A stretch of DNA of 64,000 bases from Paraburkholderia bonniea (GTDB lineage: Bacteria; Pseudomonadota; Gammaproteobacteria; Burkholderiales; Burkholderiaceae), in assembly GCF_009455625.1 (NCBI RefSeq), contig NZ_QPEQ01000002.1, forward strand, positions 744,001 to 808,000, read 5' to 3'. A program made the translations under genes and the position numbers. Below the pieces are notes generated by a model that made no database searches, was not told where the DNA came from, and saw only the letters and a program-made list of their open reading frames with translations. Of the stretch, positions 9,819 to 18,510 are shown piece by piece; the first letter of the stretch is position 1, and every line of letters starts with the position of its first letter.

Positions 9819-9898
9819 CTCGCTTCCGTATCAATTCTGTTGGCCCTGGGACAGGGCGCGCGACTTTACGCGCATAAAGCGCCTTGAAACCTGGGTAC

Positions 9899-11884
9899 TC
9901 AGATATCGGCCTCAACATCGTTGCCTTTCTCTTCCAGCCAGCTGCGCCGTGATGCGGCCTCGCCTTTGCCCATCAACATCGTCATCCGGGCCACGGTCAT
10001 GTCGTAATCCAGCTCGCCCAGCGCGACCGGTGAAAGCCGGCGTGTGTCGGGGTTCATCGTCGTATCCCAGAGCTGCTCGGCATTCATTTCTCCCAGTCCT
10101 TTGAAACGGCTAATCGCCCATTGGGTATCACGCACCCCATCTTTGCGCAGCTTGTCGAGAATCGCGTCCAGCTCACCGGCATCCAGCGCATACAGCTTTT
10201 GCGCGGGCTTTTTGCCACGCGCGGGCGCATCCACCCGGAACAGCGGCGGCCGCGCGATATGCACGTGACCGAGCTCGATCAGTTGCGGAAAGTGGCGGAA
10301 AAACAGCGTGAGCAGCAACACTTGAATATGCGAGCCGTCCACATCAGCGTCCGACAAAATGCAAATCTTGCCGTAGCGCAGATTCGACAGATCCACCGTG
10401 TCATCCGGGTTATGCGGATCGACACCGATCGCCACTGAAATATCGTGGACTTCGTTATTTGCAAACAGCCGGTCGCGCTCGGTTTCCCAGGTGTTCAGCA
10501 CTTTGCCGCGCAACGGCAAGATGGCCTGGAACGACTTGTCGCGGCCCATCTTGGCGGAGCCACCTGCCGAATCACCCTCAACCAGAAACAGTTCATTGCG
10601 TTTGATATCGGTCGATTCGCAATCGGTCAGCTTGCCTGGTAGCACCGCCACGCCAGAGCTTTTGCGTTTTTCGACCTTCTGCCCAGCGCGCGTGCGCGCC
10701 TGAGCCTGCTTAATTACGAGATCAGCGAGTTTTTTGCCGTGCTCGACATGCTGGTTCAGCCATAGCTCCAGCGCCGGACGCGTAAAGGACGAGACCAGTT
10801 TCACCGCGTCACGGCTATTCAGCCGCTCTTTGATCTGCCCTTGAAACTGAGGGTCCAGCACCTTCGCGGACAGCACGAACGAGACGCGGGCAAACACGTC
10901 TTCTGCCAGCAGCTTCACGCCTTTGGGCTGGAGGTTATGCATTTCGACAAAACTTTTGACCGCCTGAAACAAGCCATCGCGCAAGCCAGATTCATGCGTG
11001 CCACCGGCTGGCGTGGGGATCAGGTTGACGTAGGATTCACGCATCAGCGAGCCCTCTTCGCTCCACGCGACCACCCACGAAGCGCCTTCGCCTTCGGCAA
11101 AGGTGTCATCGTTCGAGCGGGTGTTTTCGGCGTAACGCTCGCCTTCGAATAACGGAATCAGTAGCTCAGCGCCGGACATACCTTCCAGCAGATAACCGCG
11201 CAAGCCGTCCTCGTACTTCCACGTTTGCTGTTCGCCGCTTTTTTCGTTGACCAGCGTGACTTCAACCCCCGGCAGCAACACGGCCTTGGAGCGCAGCAAG
11301 CGTTGCAGCTCGCCTAACGGCAGATTGGGCGAATCAAAATATTGCGGATTAGCCCAGGCGGTCACCCGAGTGCCGGATTTTTTTTCGCCCCGCGTCGCGG
11401 CACGCACTGTCAGCGGGCGGACCAGATCGCCATTGGCAAAGCCTAGTTCGGCTACCTTGCCATCGCGCCAGACGGTGACGTCCAGACGCGTAGACAACGC
11501 ATTGGTCACTGACACGCCAACGCCATGCAACCCACCCGAGAACGTATAAGCCCCTCCAGCAGCCTTGTCGAACTTGCCTCCCGCGTGCAGCCGGGTAAAA
11601 ACGATTTCGACCACGGGCACGCCTTCTTCGGGATGCAAGCCGAATGGGATGCCACGCCCGTCGTCTTCGACTGAAACAGACTGGTCCGCATGCAGGGTGA
11701 CAACAATCTGCCGCCCATAGCCCCCGAGCGCTTCGTCGGATGCGTTATCAATCACTTCCTGGATGATGTGCAGCGCGTTTTCAGTGCGCGTATACATGCC
11801 GGGCCGCTGCTTGACCGGCTCAAGGCCCTTGAGCACCTTGATCGACGCTTCGCTATAGGCGGCGTTTGGCTTTTTTGTGGACAT
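9899..11884 (-). CDS. parE: DNA topoisomerase IV subunit B
   Basis: 661 residues. An amino-terminal GHKL ATPase (EVIDNASDEALGG, DDGRGIP, and a glycine-rich HGVGVS motif) is followed by the transducer domain and a TOPRIM domain (LFLVEGDSAGGSA, then DADVDGSHI). The length of about 660 residues fits ParE and is shorter than GyrB. It supplies ATP turnover for ParC, the next gene on the strand. The start is ATG at 11884 with no strong ribosome site. A consensus DnaA-box-like sequence lies 28 bp upstream of the start. Confidence 0.96.
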   Translation of the reverse strand: MSTKKPNAAYSEASIKVLKGLEPVKQRPGMYTRTENALHIIQEVIDNASDEALGGYGRQIVVTLHADQSVSVEDDGRGIPFGLHPEEGVPVVEIVFTRLHAGGKFDKAAGGAYTFSGGLHGVGVSVTNALSTRLDVTVWRDGKVAELGFANGDLVRPLTVRAATRGEKKSGTRVTAWANPQYFDSPNLPLGELQRLLRSKAVLLPGVEVTLVNEKSGEQQTWKYEDGLRGYLLEGMSGAELLIPLFEGERYAENTRSNDDTFAEGEGASWVVAWSEEGSLMRESYVNLIPTPAGGTHESGLRDGLFQAVKSFVEMHNLQPKGVKLLAEDVFARVSFVLSAKVLDPQFQGQIKERLNSRDAVKLVSSFTRPALELWLNQHVEHGKKLADLVIKQAQARTRAGQKVEKRKSSGVAVLPGKLTDCESTDIKRNELFLVEGDSAGGSAKMGRDKSFQAILPLRGKVLNTWETERDRLFANNEVHDISVAIGVDPHNPDDTVDLSNLRYGKICILSDADVDGSHIQVLLLTLFFRHFPQLIELGHVHIARPPLFRVDAPARGKKPAQKLYALDAGELDAILDKLRKDGVRDTQWAISRFKGLGEMNAEQLWDTTMNPDTRRLSPVALGELDYDMTVARMTMLMGKGEAASRRSWLEEKGNDVEADI

Positions 11885-11911
11885 GGCTTGTTTGCGCTGA
11901 TCGGGTCAATG

Positions 11912-11931
11912 TTATCCACAGTGCCTGTGGA
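11912..11931. promoter_or_regulatory. DnaA-box-like site and dyad upstream of parE
   Basis: TTATCCACA (11912-11920) matches the classical DnaA box and overlaps a perfect inverted repeat TCCACAG-TGC-CTGTGGA (11915-11931), 28 bp before the parE start. The surrounding 269-bp gap (11885-12153) is AT-rich at 11950-11985 and holds no gene. Whether DnaA binds here is untested, and a single box can occur by chance. Confidence 0.4.
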
Positions 11932-12153
11932 CAGGTACGTGGACAAGGCGTTGAATATTCGAAAAAAATTAATTGAAACAAGAAGATAAGCAAGCGTGCC
12001 TGCCTGATGAGCAGCGCTGTGAGCAGTGCCATCGCCAGCGCGGCTGCGGCTACGGCTACAGCGCTGGGCTTACACCACCCGTGACGCACCGCCACACACC
12101 GTGCAGGCCTACTCAAGCGGCAAGTATTTTACTTATTTCAAGATAAAGCGGAT

Positions 12154-14078
12154 TCACTTGCGGCGGCCTTCCAGTTCTTCCCAGCGCTGCAAAACCACCA
12201 GCAAGGCTTCGTCGATCTCGCTGTAGCGTGCGGTCAGCCGGGTGCCTTCAGCGGCATCCCGGGCAAAAATCGAACCGTCTTCCAACTGGGCACCAATGCT
12301 TTTCTGCTCAGCTTCAAGCGCTTCGATCTGCGCGGGCAGCGCCTCGAGTTCGCGCTGCTCCTTGAACGACAGCTTGGCCGCGCGCGGTGCCGGAGCGTTA
12401 CGCGCGGCAGCGTCTTTGGCCGGGGCTTCTCTGGCAGCTTCACGCGAAGCCTGCTGTGTCATCTGCTGCGAGCGCTCACGCTGCACTTGCCAGTCAGTAA
12501 AACCACCCACGTACTCACGCCATTTGCCATCGCCTTCGGCAGCAATCACCGAAGTCACGACGTTATCCAGAAATGCCCGGTCGTGGCTCACCAGCAGCAC
12601 CGTGCCGTTGTATTCGGCAAGTAGCTCTTCGAGCAATTCGAGCGTTGGAATATCCAGATCATTGGTGGGCTCGTCCAGCACCAGCACGTTAGCCGGACGG
12701 GCAAAAAGACGGGCCAGCAGCAGCCGGTTACGCTCCCCCCCGACAGCGATTTAACCGGCGAACGCGCCCGCTCAGGGGCGAACAGGAAATCGCCCAGATA
12801 GCTCATCACGTGTTTTTTCGTGCCGTTGACCTCAACCCACTCACTGCCCGGGCTGATCGTATCGGCGAGGCTTTTCTCCAGATCCAGTTGCGCTCGCATC
12901 TGGTCGAAATAAGCCACCTGAAGATTGGTGCCCACGCGGACCTCACCTGCGCTGGGAGCGAGCTCACCCAGAATCATCTTGAGCAGGGTAGTTTTGCCCG
13001 CCCCGTTGGGTCCAACAAAGCCAATCTTGTCGCCCCGCATCACGGTCGCGGTAAAGGTATCGACCACCGCGCGTGCGCCATAACGTTTGGACACCTCGGT
13101 CAGTTCCGCGACGATCTTGCCAGATTTCTCGCCCTGCCCCACATCCAGCTTGACGTTGCCCTGCGCGTTGCGCCGCTCGGCGCGCTCACCGCGCATTTCC
13201 ACCAGCCGGGCAATCCGCCCGACACTGCGAGTGCGGCGCGCTTCAACACCCTTGCGAATCCAGATTTCTTCCTGCGCCAGCAACTTGTCGAACTTGTCGT
13301 TCTCAACCCGCTCTACTTCCAGTTGCTGCGCCTTGCGCGTTTGATACTCCGAAAAATTGCCCGGGTACGACAGCAGCCGCCCACGGTCGAGATCCACGAT
13401 GCGCGTGGCCACCCGATCCAGAAACGCGCGGTCGTGAGTAATGAACAGCAACCCCGCGCGCTGGGAAACCAGCAGCTCTTCGAGCCAGCGGATGCCGTCG
13501 AAATCAAGGTGATTGGTTGGTTCATCCAGCAGCAGTACATCGGGCTGCACCACTAGCGCACGCGCCAGTGCCACGCGCTTTTGCATGCCGCCAGACAGCG
13601 CGCCAATAAGTGCATCGCCATCCAGCCCGATCTGCGCCAGCGTGGTCGACACGCGCGTGCGCCAGTTCCAGGCATCCGAGGTGTCGAGCGACGATTGCAA
13701 GGTGTTCATGCGCGCCAGCAAAGCGTCGTGCTCCTCGCCTTCCGCCACGTCGCCCAGCCGGTGAATCACAGCGTCGTACTCGTCCAGCCACGCACGAGCA
13801 TCGGTCAGCCCAGCCGCCACGGTGTCGAAAACCGACATCGACGCATCGAACTCTGGCTCCTGCGGCACATAGACCGTGGTCAGGTTTTGCTGGCGTGTGA
13901 CGAGGCCGTCATCCGGGCGAGTCAGTTCGGCGACGATTTTCAGCAATGACGATTTGCCCGCGCCATTGCGGCCAATTAGCCCAACGCGCTCGCCTGCTTC
14001 AAGAGAAAAATCCGCGTGATCAAGCAACGCGACGTGACCGAACGCGAGTTGCGCGCCGGTAATGGTATAGAGCGACAT
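12154..14078 (-). pseudogene. uup: ABC-F ATPase Uup, one-base frameshift in second signature motif
   Basis: Two overlapping frames together encode one Uup-type ABC-F protein of about 641 residues. The first part has Walker A GRNGAGKSS, signature LSGGMQ, Walker B LLLDEPTNHLD and the second Walker A GPNGAGKTT, then reads KSLSGG. Here a run of seven C on the plus strand (12735-12741) shifts the frame. With eight, translation would continue ERNRLLLARLF into VLVLDEPTNDLD, SHDRAFL and the Uup carboxyl coiled coil. As written, the product lacks the second Walker B. Uup acts on ribosomes or branched DNA intermediates. The start is ATG 14078. A real loss-of-function, a slippage-switch or a base-calling error are all possible; the rest of the gene shows no decay, which favours the last two. 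Confidence 0.88.
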
Positions 14079-14251
14079 GGGAGCCAGAAGGAAACAACGA
14101 TGAACGGAACTGCGCATTGTACCGGTCATGCCCGGCAAATCTGACTAGCCGGATGGCATAGGCCAAATGGCGGACTTGTCGCGCTGGGGACAATACGCCG
14201 AAGATAGCGCTGCTTATGAGCACCCTGCAGCCGAAACCTGCCGCAGCAAAA

Positions 14252-14275
14252 CAAAACGGCCGTGTGGCCGTTTTG
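14252..14275 (-). terminator. Intrinsic terminator-like hairpin
   Basis: A 10-bp inverted repeat (CAAAACGGCC, loop GTGT, GGCCGTTTTG) lies in the 346-bp gap 14079-14424 between the DUF4399 gene and uup. Read on the minus strand, the right arm runs on into GTTTTGCTG, so it can end the DUF4399 transcript. The remainder of the gap holds only three imperfect copies of TGGTGCCAA around 14299-14327, with no gene. Confidence 0.6.
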
Positions 14276-14424
14276 CTGTGAACGGTGAAACCAGGCAGTG
14301 GTGCCAATTGGTGCCAATCGGTGCCATGCCCACTCACTGCGAGCCGGCATGCTGTGCTGCATTGCCAGCCGGCCCCCTTTGGCCAATCCAGGCAGGTCAT
14401 ACCTGGATTTCAAACTGATTTTTA

Positions 14425-14826
14425 TTACTTCACATGCACAGTAATTGTCTTGCTCATGCCCGGGCCATACGAACGGTGCGCGCCATCACCAAACTGCAAG
14501 GTCAGCGTGTGGTCTCCTGGCGGCAAAGTCACATCGGTTTCAGTTTGACCCTTGCCGTAATGCAGCGATTTATCGTTGGCCGGGATCACTTCGCCCTTGG
14601 GCAACGGCGCGCCGTCAATCAGCAGATGGTGGTGGCCCGTGCCTTCGGCCAAGGTGCCAGCGGGGACGACCTTCATGCCCTCAACAGCAAACTTCACATG
14701 CACTGGGTTAGTCACCGTTGCACCGTTCTGCGGCTCAATAAACGACACGCTCTCAGCACGCGCGATGCCTGACATCACCAGCAACCCAGCACATGCAGCA
14801 CCGGCCAGCCATTTTTTATTAAACAT
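14425..14826 (-). CDS. DUF4399 periplasmic protein
   Basis: 133 residues. An amino-terminal signal peptide (hydrophobic LAGAACAGLLVMSGIARA, cleavage probably after ARA) precedes one DUF4399 domain, recognisable from VSFIEPQNGATV, a GTGHHHLLID segment and the TLQFGDGAHRSYGP end. The domain is a small beta-rich fold of unknown function found in periplasmic proteins. The three histidines in GTGHHHL could bind a metal, but that is inference. I chose ATG 14826 because CAGGAG lies seven bases upstream; the frame stays open for 60 more codons, but those are arginine/cysteine-rich and unlike coding sequence. Confidence 0.88.
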   Translation of the reverse strand: MFNKKWLAGAACAGLLVMSGIARAESVSFIEPQNGATVTNPVHVKFAVEGMKVVPAGTLAEGTGHHHLLIDGAPLPKGEVIPANDKSLHYGKGQTETDVTLPPGDHTLTLQFGDGAHRSYGPGMSKTITVHVK

Positions 14827-15163
14827 AGTTTTCTCCTGGATAAATACGGCCTGGCGTGGCACCGCGAGCCTCTCATGCCCACATGCAGCATGGGCCATCA
14901 AGGGCATCGCGGCGAGCCCACACCGGTAGGGATGCCGCTGGAATGACCGCGAGCGAAAGCATACACCGCACCCCCCACCCCGCCGTCCACAGCCAGGCCC
15001 ATACATTCAGTTGCCTGCGACAAAGACCCACACGGGCTTACAGATGAATTCCGCTAAACTAGCGGGCTTGCGTTGCGCCAACAGCGGCCAGCAGCGCGTC
15101 TTGACAGACGTCACGCCGTGCAGCCCATGCACAGCGCTTTATTTACATGGAACCCAACGCGTC
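14827..15163. other. 337-bp intergenic region, no gene seen
   Basis: This gap separates two divergent genes (DUF4399 on minus, rubredoxin on plus) and must carry both promoters. A frame in phase with rubredoxin starts at 15011, but its extra 51 codons are not rubredoxin-like. No convincing promoter pair, operator or RNA could be picked out by eye. Confidence 0.4.
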
Positions 15164-15346
15164 GTGAGCGAAATCATCGAATATAAAAGCTGGATTTGTT
15201 TGATCTGCGGCTGGATCTACAACGAAGAAGAAGGACTCCCGGAAGAAGGTCTCGCCGCTGGCACGCGCTTTTCCGAGATACCCGAAAACTGGCGCTGCCC
15301 GTTGTGCGATGTCGGCAAGGCCGAATTCGCCGCGGTCGAATTCTGA
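15164..15346 (+). CDS. Rubredoxin
   Basis: About 60 residues from a GTG start at 15164. All four iron-binding cysteines are present, as CLICG and CPLCD, spaced as in one-iron rubredoxins, with the aromatic core (YKSW, GWIY, NWRC). The usual glycine after the second pair is Asp here. Rubredoxins carry electrons in the cytoplasm, for example to alkane hydroxylases or in oxygen defence; no partner lies nearby. The start is uncertain: a six-codon frame (15147-15167) ends with TGA overlapping the GTG, and its GGAA is the only ribosome-like site nearby. Confidence 0.88.
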   Translation: MSEIIEYKSWICLICGWIYNEEEGLPEEGLAAGTRFSEIPENWRCPLCDVGKAEFAAVEF

Positions 15347-15368
15347 GGCTGCTGGCGCACCTTCGGTT

Positions 15369-15377
15369 TGCTATACT
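15369..15377 (+). promoter_or_regulatory. Extended -10 promoter element
   Basis: TGCTATACT is a near-perfect extended -10 element just after the rubredoxin stop. The -35 region (about 15349-15354) is not consensus, which extended -10 promoters tolerate. It could drive tRNA-Arg 140 bp downstream or a short RNA that ends at the hairpin at 15484-15502. Confidence 0.5.
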
Positions 15378-15483
15378 CTGCCGCCTGGCTGGATTGGTAG
15401 CCTGGCGACGCTAGGCCAGTTATGTCGCTTGGGCCACCCGATCTGCTCCATTACATGCTTTCCCATCACATGCTTTCTCGCGT

Positions 15484-15510
15484 CGCCCGGTTTAGCCGGG
15501 CGCACGTTTT
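15484..15510 (+). terminator. Intrinsic terminator upstream of tRNA-Arg
   Basis: A GC-rich hairpin (CGCCCGG, loop TTTAG, CCGGGCG) is followed by CACGTTTT. It lies seven bases before the tRNA, so it ends the rubredoxin transcript or a short RNA started at about 15384. A processed leader of the tRNA is the alternative. Confidence 0.55.
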
Positions 15511-15516
15511 GGCCCA

Positions 15517-15591
15517 CTCTCTGTAGTTCAATGGATAGAACAGGGTCCTCCTAAGACTCAGATGCAGGTTCGATTCCTGCCAGAGAGGCCA
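15517..15591 (+). tRNA. tRNA-Arg (CCT anticodon)
   Basis: A complete cloverleaf can be drawn: acceptor CTCTCTG/CAGAGAG, D stem GTTC/GAAC, anticodon stem GGGTC/GACTC with loop CTCCTAA (anticodon CCT at 15550-15552), T stem GCAGG/CCTGC with TTCGATT loop, discriminator G and an encoded CCA. It reads the rare AGG codon. tRNA-Arg genes are common insertion points for islands, and the lower-GC effector-like gene starts about 200 bp downstream, but I found no copy of the tRNA 3' end further on. Confidence 0.95.
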
Positions 15592-15799
15592 ACCGCCTCA
15601 TCCTCACCCCCACATCACACTGCAGCCTCCCACCGTCTCCGGGCTCGCCCGCGCGGCCCTTGGCACCAAAGCTTGCGGCTCTGGCGCACCATCCCAAATA
15701 CATCTTCGGCATTATTTTCAAAAAAATCTCCTGGTTGTGGAACGAATTACCGCACGCTTGTTACATAGGTCCAACTGCAGAAAATAGCGAGCGCTCCGC

Positions 15800-18013
15800 A
15801 TGCCTCCATCCATTGATTCGCGTAATGCAAACCTAATACCGCCCTTCGTCGCTTCAGGTGGTAGTTCCGCAGATAACCTCGGCAGCGGCCCCTACTCACA
15901 AGTGGCCACTGATGGACGCTCGCGCGCGCAGACTGCGTCTTTTGGTTCGTTCGGAGGACGTTTCGAGCCATTGTCAAAAGCAAAAGTGGCCATGCCTGGC
16001 GAAATCAGCCGGGCTTCTGGCACGAACAAAAATTCCTCTACAGACACCACGCCAAATTCTTCGGCCGCACCGCTGAAGAACTCGGTCAAGTCGCCCTCAG
16101 TCATCCCAAGTGCGTCCAGCGCGAGACCGAAAAGCTCTACTAGCCACGCCGAGCCAGCCGAAACCCCGCAGCGCGCAGTCCCATTTACCGAAGCGGGTCA
16201 TTTCCATAAGCGTATTAGCCTTCATCTCAAAAGCTTCGGTGCCAAATTAGCTTTGATAGCATTCCCCGTGCTTCGCCTCATTCCATCCGCAAAAGCGCAC
16301 CTTCAATCGGTGGCGTATCCAGAGCCGACGTCAACGGTCATCAGGCTCGATAAATCTGGCAAACCCGAAAATGCTTATAAGAGAAATCTGAAAGAACTGG
16401 AAAAACTGAAAAACAATACAAACCGGCTGTGCAGCAGCCCGAATCTGCATGTCGCCATGAATTTCAAGGTTGAATTGCCACGCCTGCTTTCAAAATTAAC
16501 TGCCCGCCATAATGGTGCGACCGGTAATGCAGCCGTTGTCTGGATTAAACAATGCACGCCCGTGCAAGTGATTCTCAATTTCTTTTCGGCAAAATCGGCT
16601 ACAGAAATGGATTTCAGCAATCAATTTTTGTCGAGAATGAACGAAATTCTCGGCGAATATATCGCGTTGCTAGAAGAATATCCGTCCGCTGCAGAGCAAA
16701 CACAGTCCATCTTTATTAATAGAAAAGACGAAATTCAGCGCCATCTGGGAAACTTGTGCTTCGATATGAAATTGATCGCCACCGAGGCATTGAATAACCG
16801 GATAGGCAATCAGGCACACCAGGTCGAAAATGCCACTGGAACCAGCGCCCTTCTTTTCGAAGCTGCTGCTACGGGCATGTCCCTCGCAAAACGCTTACTG
16901 ACACTGGCACCGCGGGTGGTTTTGTCGCTGACCGGTTTGGGGCAGATAGGTACGGTTGTTACCACCATCGGCCTGATAGCTACCGATATCAACGACGGTA
17001 CCGACCAGATGCAAAAAAGAACCAGTGTGAATTCCGACTTCGCCAATGCATTTAAAGCACTGCTCGAGGAAGACCCCATAGCAACCAGTGCCTATGAAAA
17101 AGCACTGCGTAAATTAATCCGGGTTTCGGGCAAGGAAGGGATTGAATTACTGCAGAAAACTCAAAGCAAGGTTGGTGATTCGGATCTGGCTACTACGTCT
17201 GATTTTTCAAAAATGATCTATGCGGTCGAAAAAACCATTACTAACGACCGGCCCGAATCAAAAATTATTAGCGTATTCCGCCTTAAAGAAAAGAGCTGGA
17301 TAACCGGCAAGATTCGGCAAATATTTGCTGCTGGTCGCTCTCAAAGCGATGAAGCACTGGCAGAAGCATTTCTGGCTGCCAGCGGCAAATATGAAGTATC
17401 GAGTGATAAATATAAGCAAGCGATTGACAAACTAAATTTAATAGAAGATGAATTAAGACCAGCTAAGCTCAAGCTCAGTTGGGTGATGGGTGGCGCTACC
17501 AGTACCAGTGGCTATCTGGCGCTCGGACTAAAGCTGGCTTCATCCGTAATGACAGGCTGGGGTGCCCTCGCTCTTGCGATCCCTGCACTCATGATGGGAC
17601 CTATCGGCATCGCTGTTATCTCAATACAACTTGGCTTTTTCGTTACGCAGAAACTAGTCACCTGGTACCGGGACTACAACACCCGCCGGTCGAATGCTTT
17701 CCGTGACTACAAGAATCTCCTGCTTAGCCGGCTGCCACTCGAAGAAAGAACAAAGTACATCCCGCTGCGCGAGCAAAAGAAAATCGACAGACGCACCAAG
17801 GCGCTCGAAAAGCTGCAGGCGGAAAAGCTCAGCGAGCGCAAGGTTACGGCCACCGATAACGAGCTCCCGCCGGTGCCTGTACCCGCTCGCAAGCTGAGTT
17901 CGGTCTCTGTCGCGCCTCTGGCCAAAAACGGCGCGAAACAGGCTACATCAGGCCTGAAGCCAGCAATAACCAGGCTGCCGCGCAGGCCCGCGGTGACTGC
18001 GCCCGGCGCGTGA
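15800..18013 (+). CDS. Unrecognised 737-residue protein, effector-like
   Basis: I do not recognise this protein. The first 130 or so residues are rich in Ser, Pro, Ala and Thr and look disordered. Residues about 130-350 are mostly helical with many Lys/Glu. There are two hydrophobic stretches, at about 355-400 and 555-620, the second long enough for two membrane helices with Gly-rich packing. The tail is basic and Pro-rich. The composition is visibly more AT-rich than its neighbours. A disordered amino end, central helices and paired hydrophobic hairpins resemble type III effectors or translocators, but no secretion genes, chaperone or hrp-type promoter box is seen here. The ATG at 15800 has only a weak site (GCGAGCG). 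It lies between tRNA-Arg and a toxin-antitoxin pair, as in small acquired segments. Confidence 0.75.
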   Translation: MPPSIDSRNANLIPPFVASGGSSADNLGSGPYSQVATDGRSRAQTASFGSFGGRFEPLSKAKVAMPGEISRASGTNKNSSTDTTPNSSAAPLKNSVKSPSVIPSASSARPKSSTSHAEPAETPQRAVPFTEAGHFHKRISLHLKSFGAKLALIAFPVLRLIPSAKAHLQSVAYPEPTSTVIRLDKSGKPENAYKRNLKELEKLKNNTNRLCSSPNLHVAMNFKVELPRLLSKLTARHNGATGNAAVVWIKQCTPVQVILNFFSAKSATEMDFSNQFLSRMNEILGEYIALLEEYPSAAEQTQSIFINRKDEIQRHLGNLCFDMKLIATEALNNRIGNQAHQVENATGTSALLFEAAATGMSLAKRLLTLAPRVVLSLTGLGQIGTVVTTIGLIATDINDGTDQMQKRTSVNSDFANAFKALLEEDPIATSAYEKALRKLIRVSGKEGIELLQKTQSKVGDSDLATTSDFSKMIYAVEKTITNDRPESKIISVFRLKEKSWITGKIRQIFAAGRSQSDEALAEAFLAASGKYEVSSDKYKQAIDKLNLIEDELRPAKLKLSWVMGGATSTSGYLALGLKLASSVMTGWGALALAIPALMMGPIGIAVISIQLGFFVTQKLVTWYRDYNTRRSNAFRDYKNLLLSRLPLEERTKYIPLREQKKIDRRTKALEKLQAEKLSERKVTATDNELPPVPVPARKLSSVSVAPLAKNGAKQATSGLKPAITRLPRRPAVTAPGA

Positions 18014-18041
18014 CGCATCACACATTCCACCTTGGCGCTAC

Positions 18042-18095
18042 GCATTAATCCACAAATGGACTAATATACAAAAACGTTCATTTGCGGATTAATGC
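18042..18095 (+). promoter_or_regulatory. Toxin-antitoxin promoter/operator with long inverted repeat
   Basis: Two 19-bp arms (18042-18060 and 18077-18095) match at 17 of 19 positions as an inverted repeat with core GCATTAATCC. The 16-bp spacer contains TAATAT (18062-18067), a good -10 box, and the right arm overlaps the ribosome site and ends next to the antitoxin ATG (18097). Antitoxins of this type usually repress their own promoter, so this is the likely operator. Confidence 0.75.
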
Positions 18096-18096
18096 C

Positions 18097-18510
18097 ATGT
18101 CTGACGCCGCACCACTCTCCCAGCCTCCCACCGCCTCCCATGCCGAGATGTCCGCCGCCGGGCTGCGGGCCTTCTTCAATATCGCGCACGCTTGGAATCT
18201 GAATGCCGAAGAGCAAATCATTCTGCTCGGCGCACCAGGCCGCTCCACCTTCTTTAAATGGAAAGCCGCGCCGCAAAGCGCCCGGCTAGGCCGTGACACG
18301 CTTGAGCGTTTGTCGCTGCTGCTCGGCATTTACAAGGCACTGCAAATCCTGCTGCCGCAACCCGCAGCAGCGGATGGCTGGATCAAGCGCCCCAACAGCG
18401 CGCCACCATTCGGTGGCCGTCCGGCACTGGAGCGCATGCTGGCAGGCAATATCAGCGATCTCGTGGCGGTGCGCCAGTATCTCGATGCGATGCGTGGCGG
18501 CTGGGCATGA
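18097..18510 (+). CDS. Antitoxin, MbcA/ParS/Xre family
   Basis: 137 residues. The amino half is a Xre-like helix-turn-helix (about residues 20-75, around the APGRSTFFKW segment). The carboxyl half is the MbcA/ParS toxin-binding domain, with PFGGRPALERMLAG and the final LDAMRGGWA, typical of antitoxins paired with RES toxins. It should bind and neutralise the toxin and repress the operon through the dyad just upstream. The ATG at 18097 is preferred over the TTG 15 bases earlier because it follows the operator and a GGA site. Its stop overlaps the toxin start (ATGA), so the pair is translationally coupled. Confidence 0.93.
   Translation: MSDAAPLSQPPTASHAEMSAAGLRAFFNIAHAWNLNAEEQIILLGAPGRSTFFKWKAAPQSARLGRDTLERLSLLLGIYKALQILLPQPAAADGWIKRPNSAPPFGGRPALERMLAGNISDLVAVRQYLDAMRGGWA

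Noticed and set aside
9018..9887. Plus-strand frame of 289 codons opposite parC
   Set aside because: Antisense to a fully conserved topoisomerase gene; composition is typical of a shadow frame.
15592..15799. hrp-type promoter box (TTCG-N16-TTCG) before the effector-like gene
   Set aside because: TTCG occurs, but not in a pair with the correct spacing.
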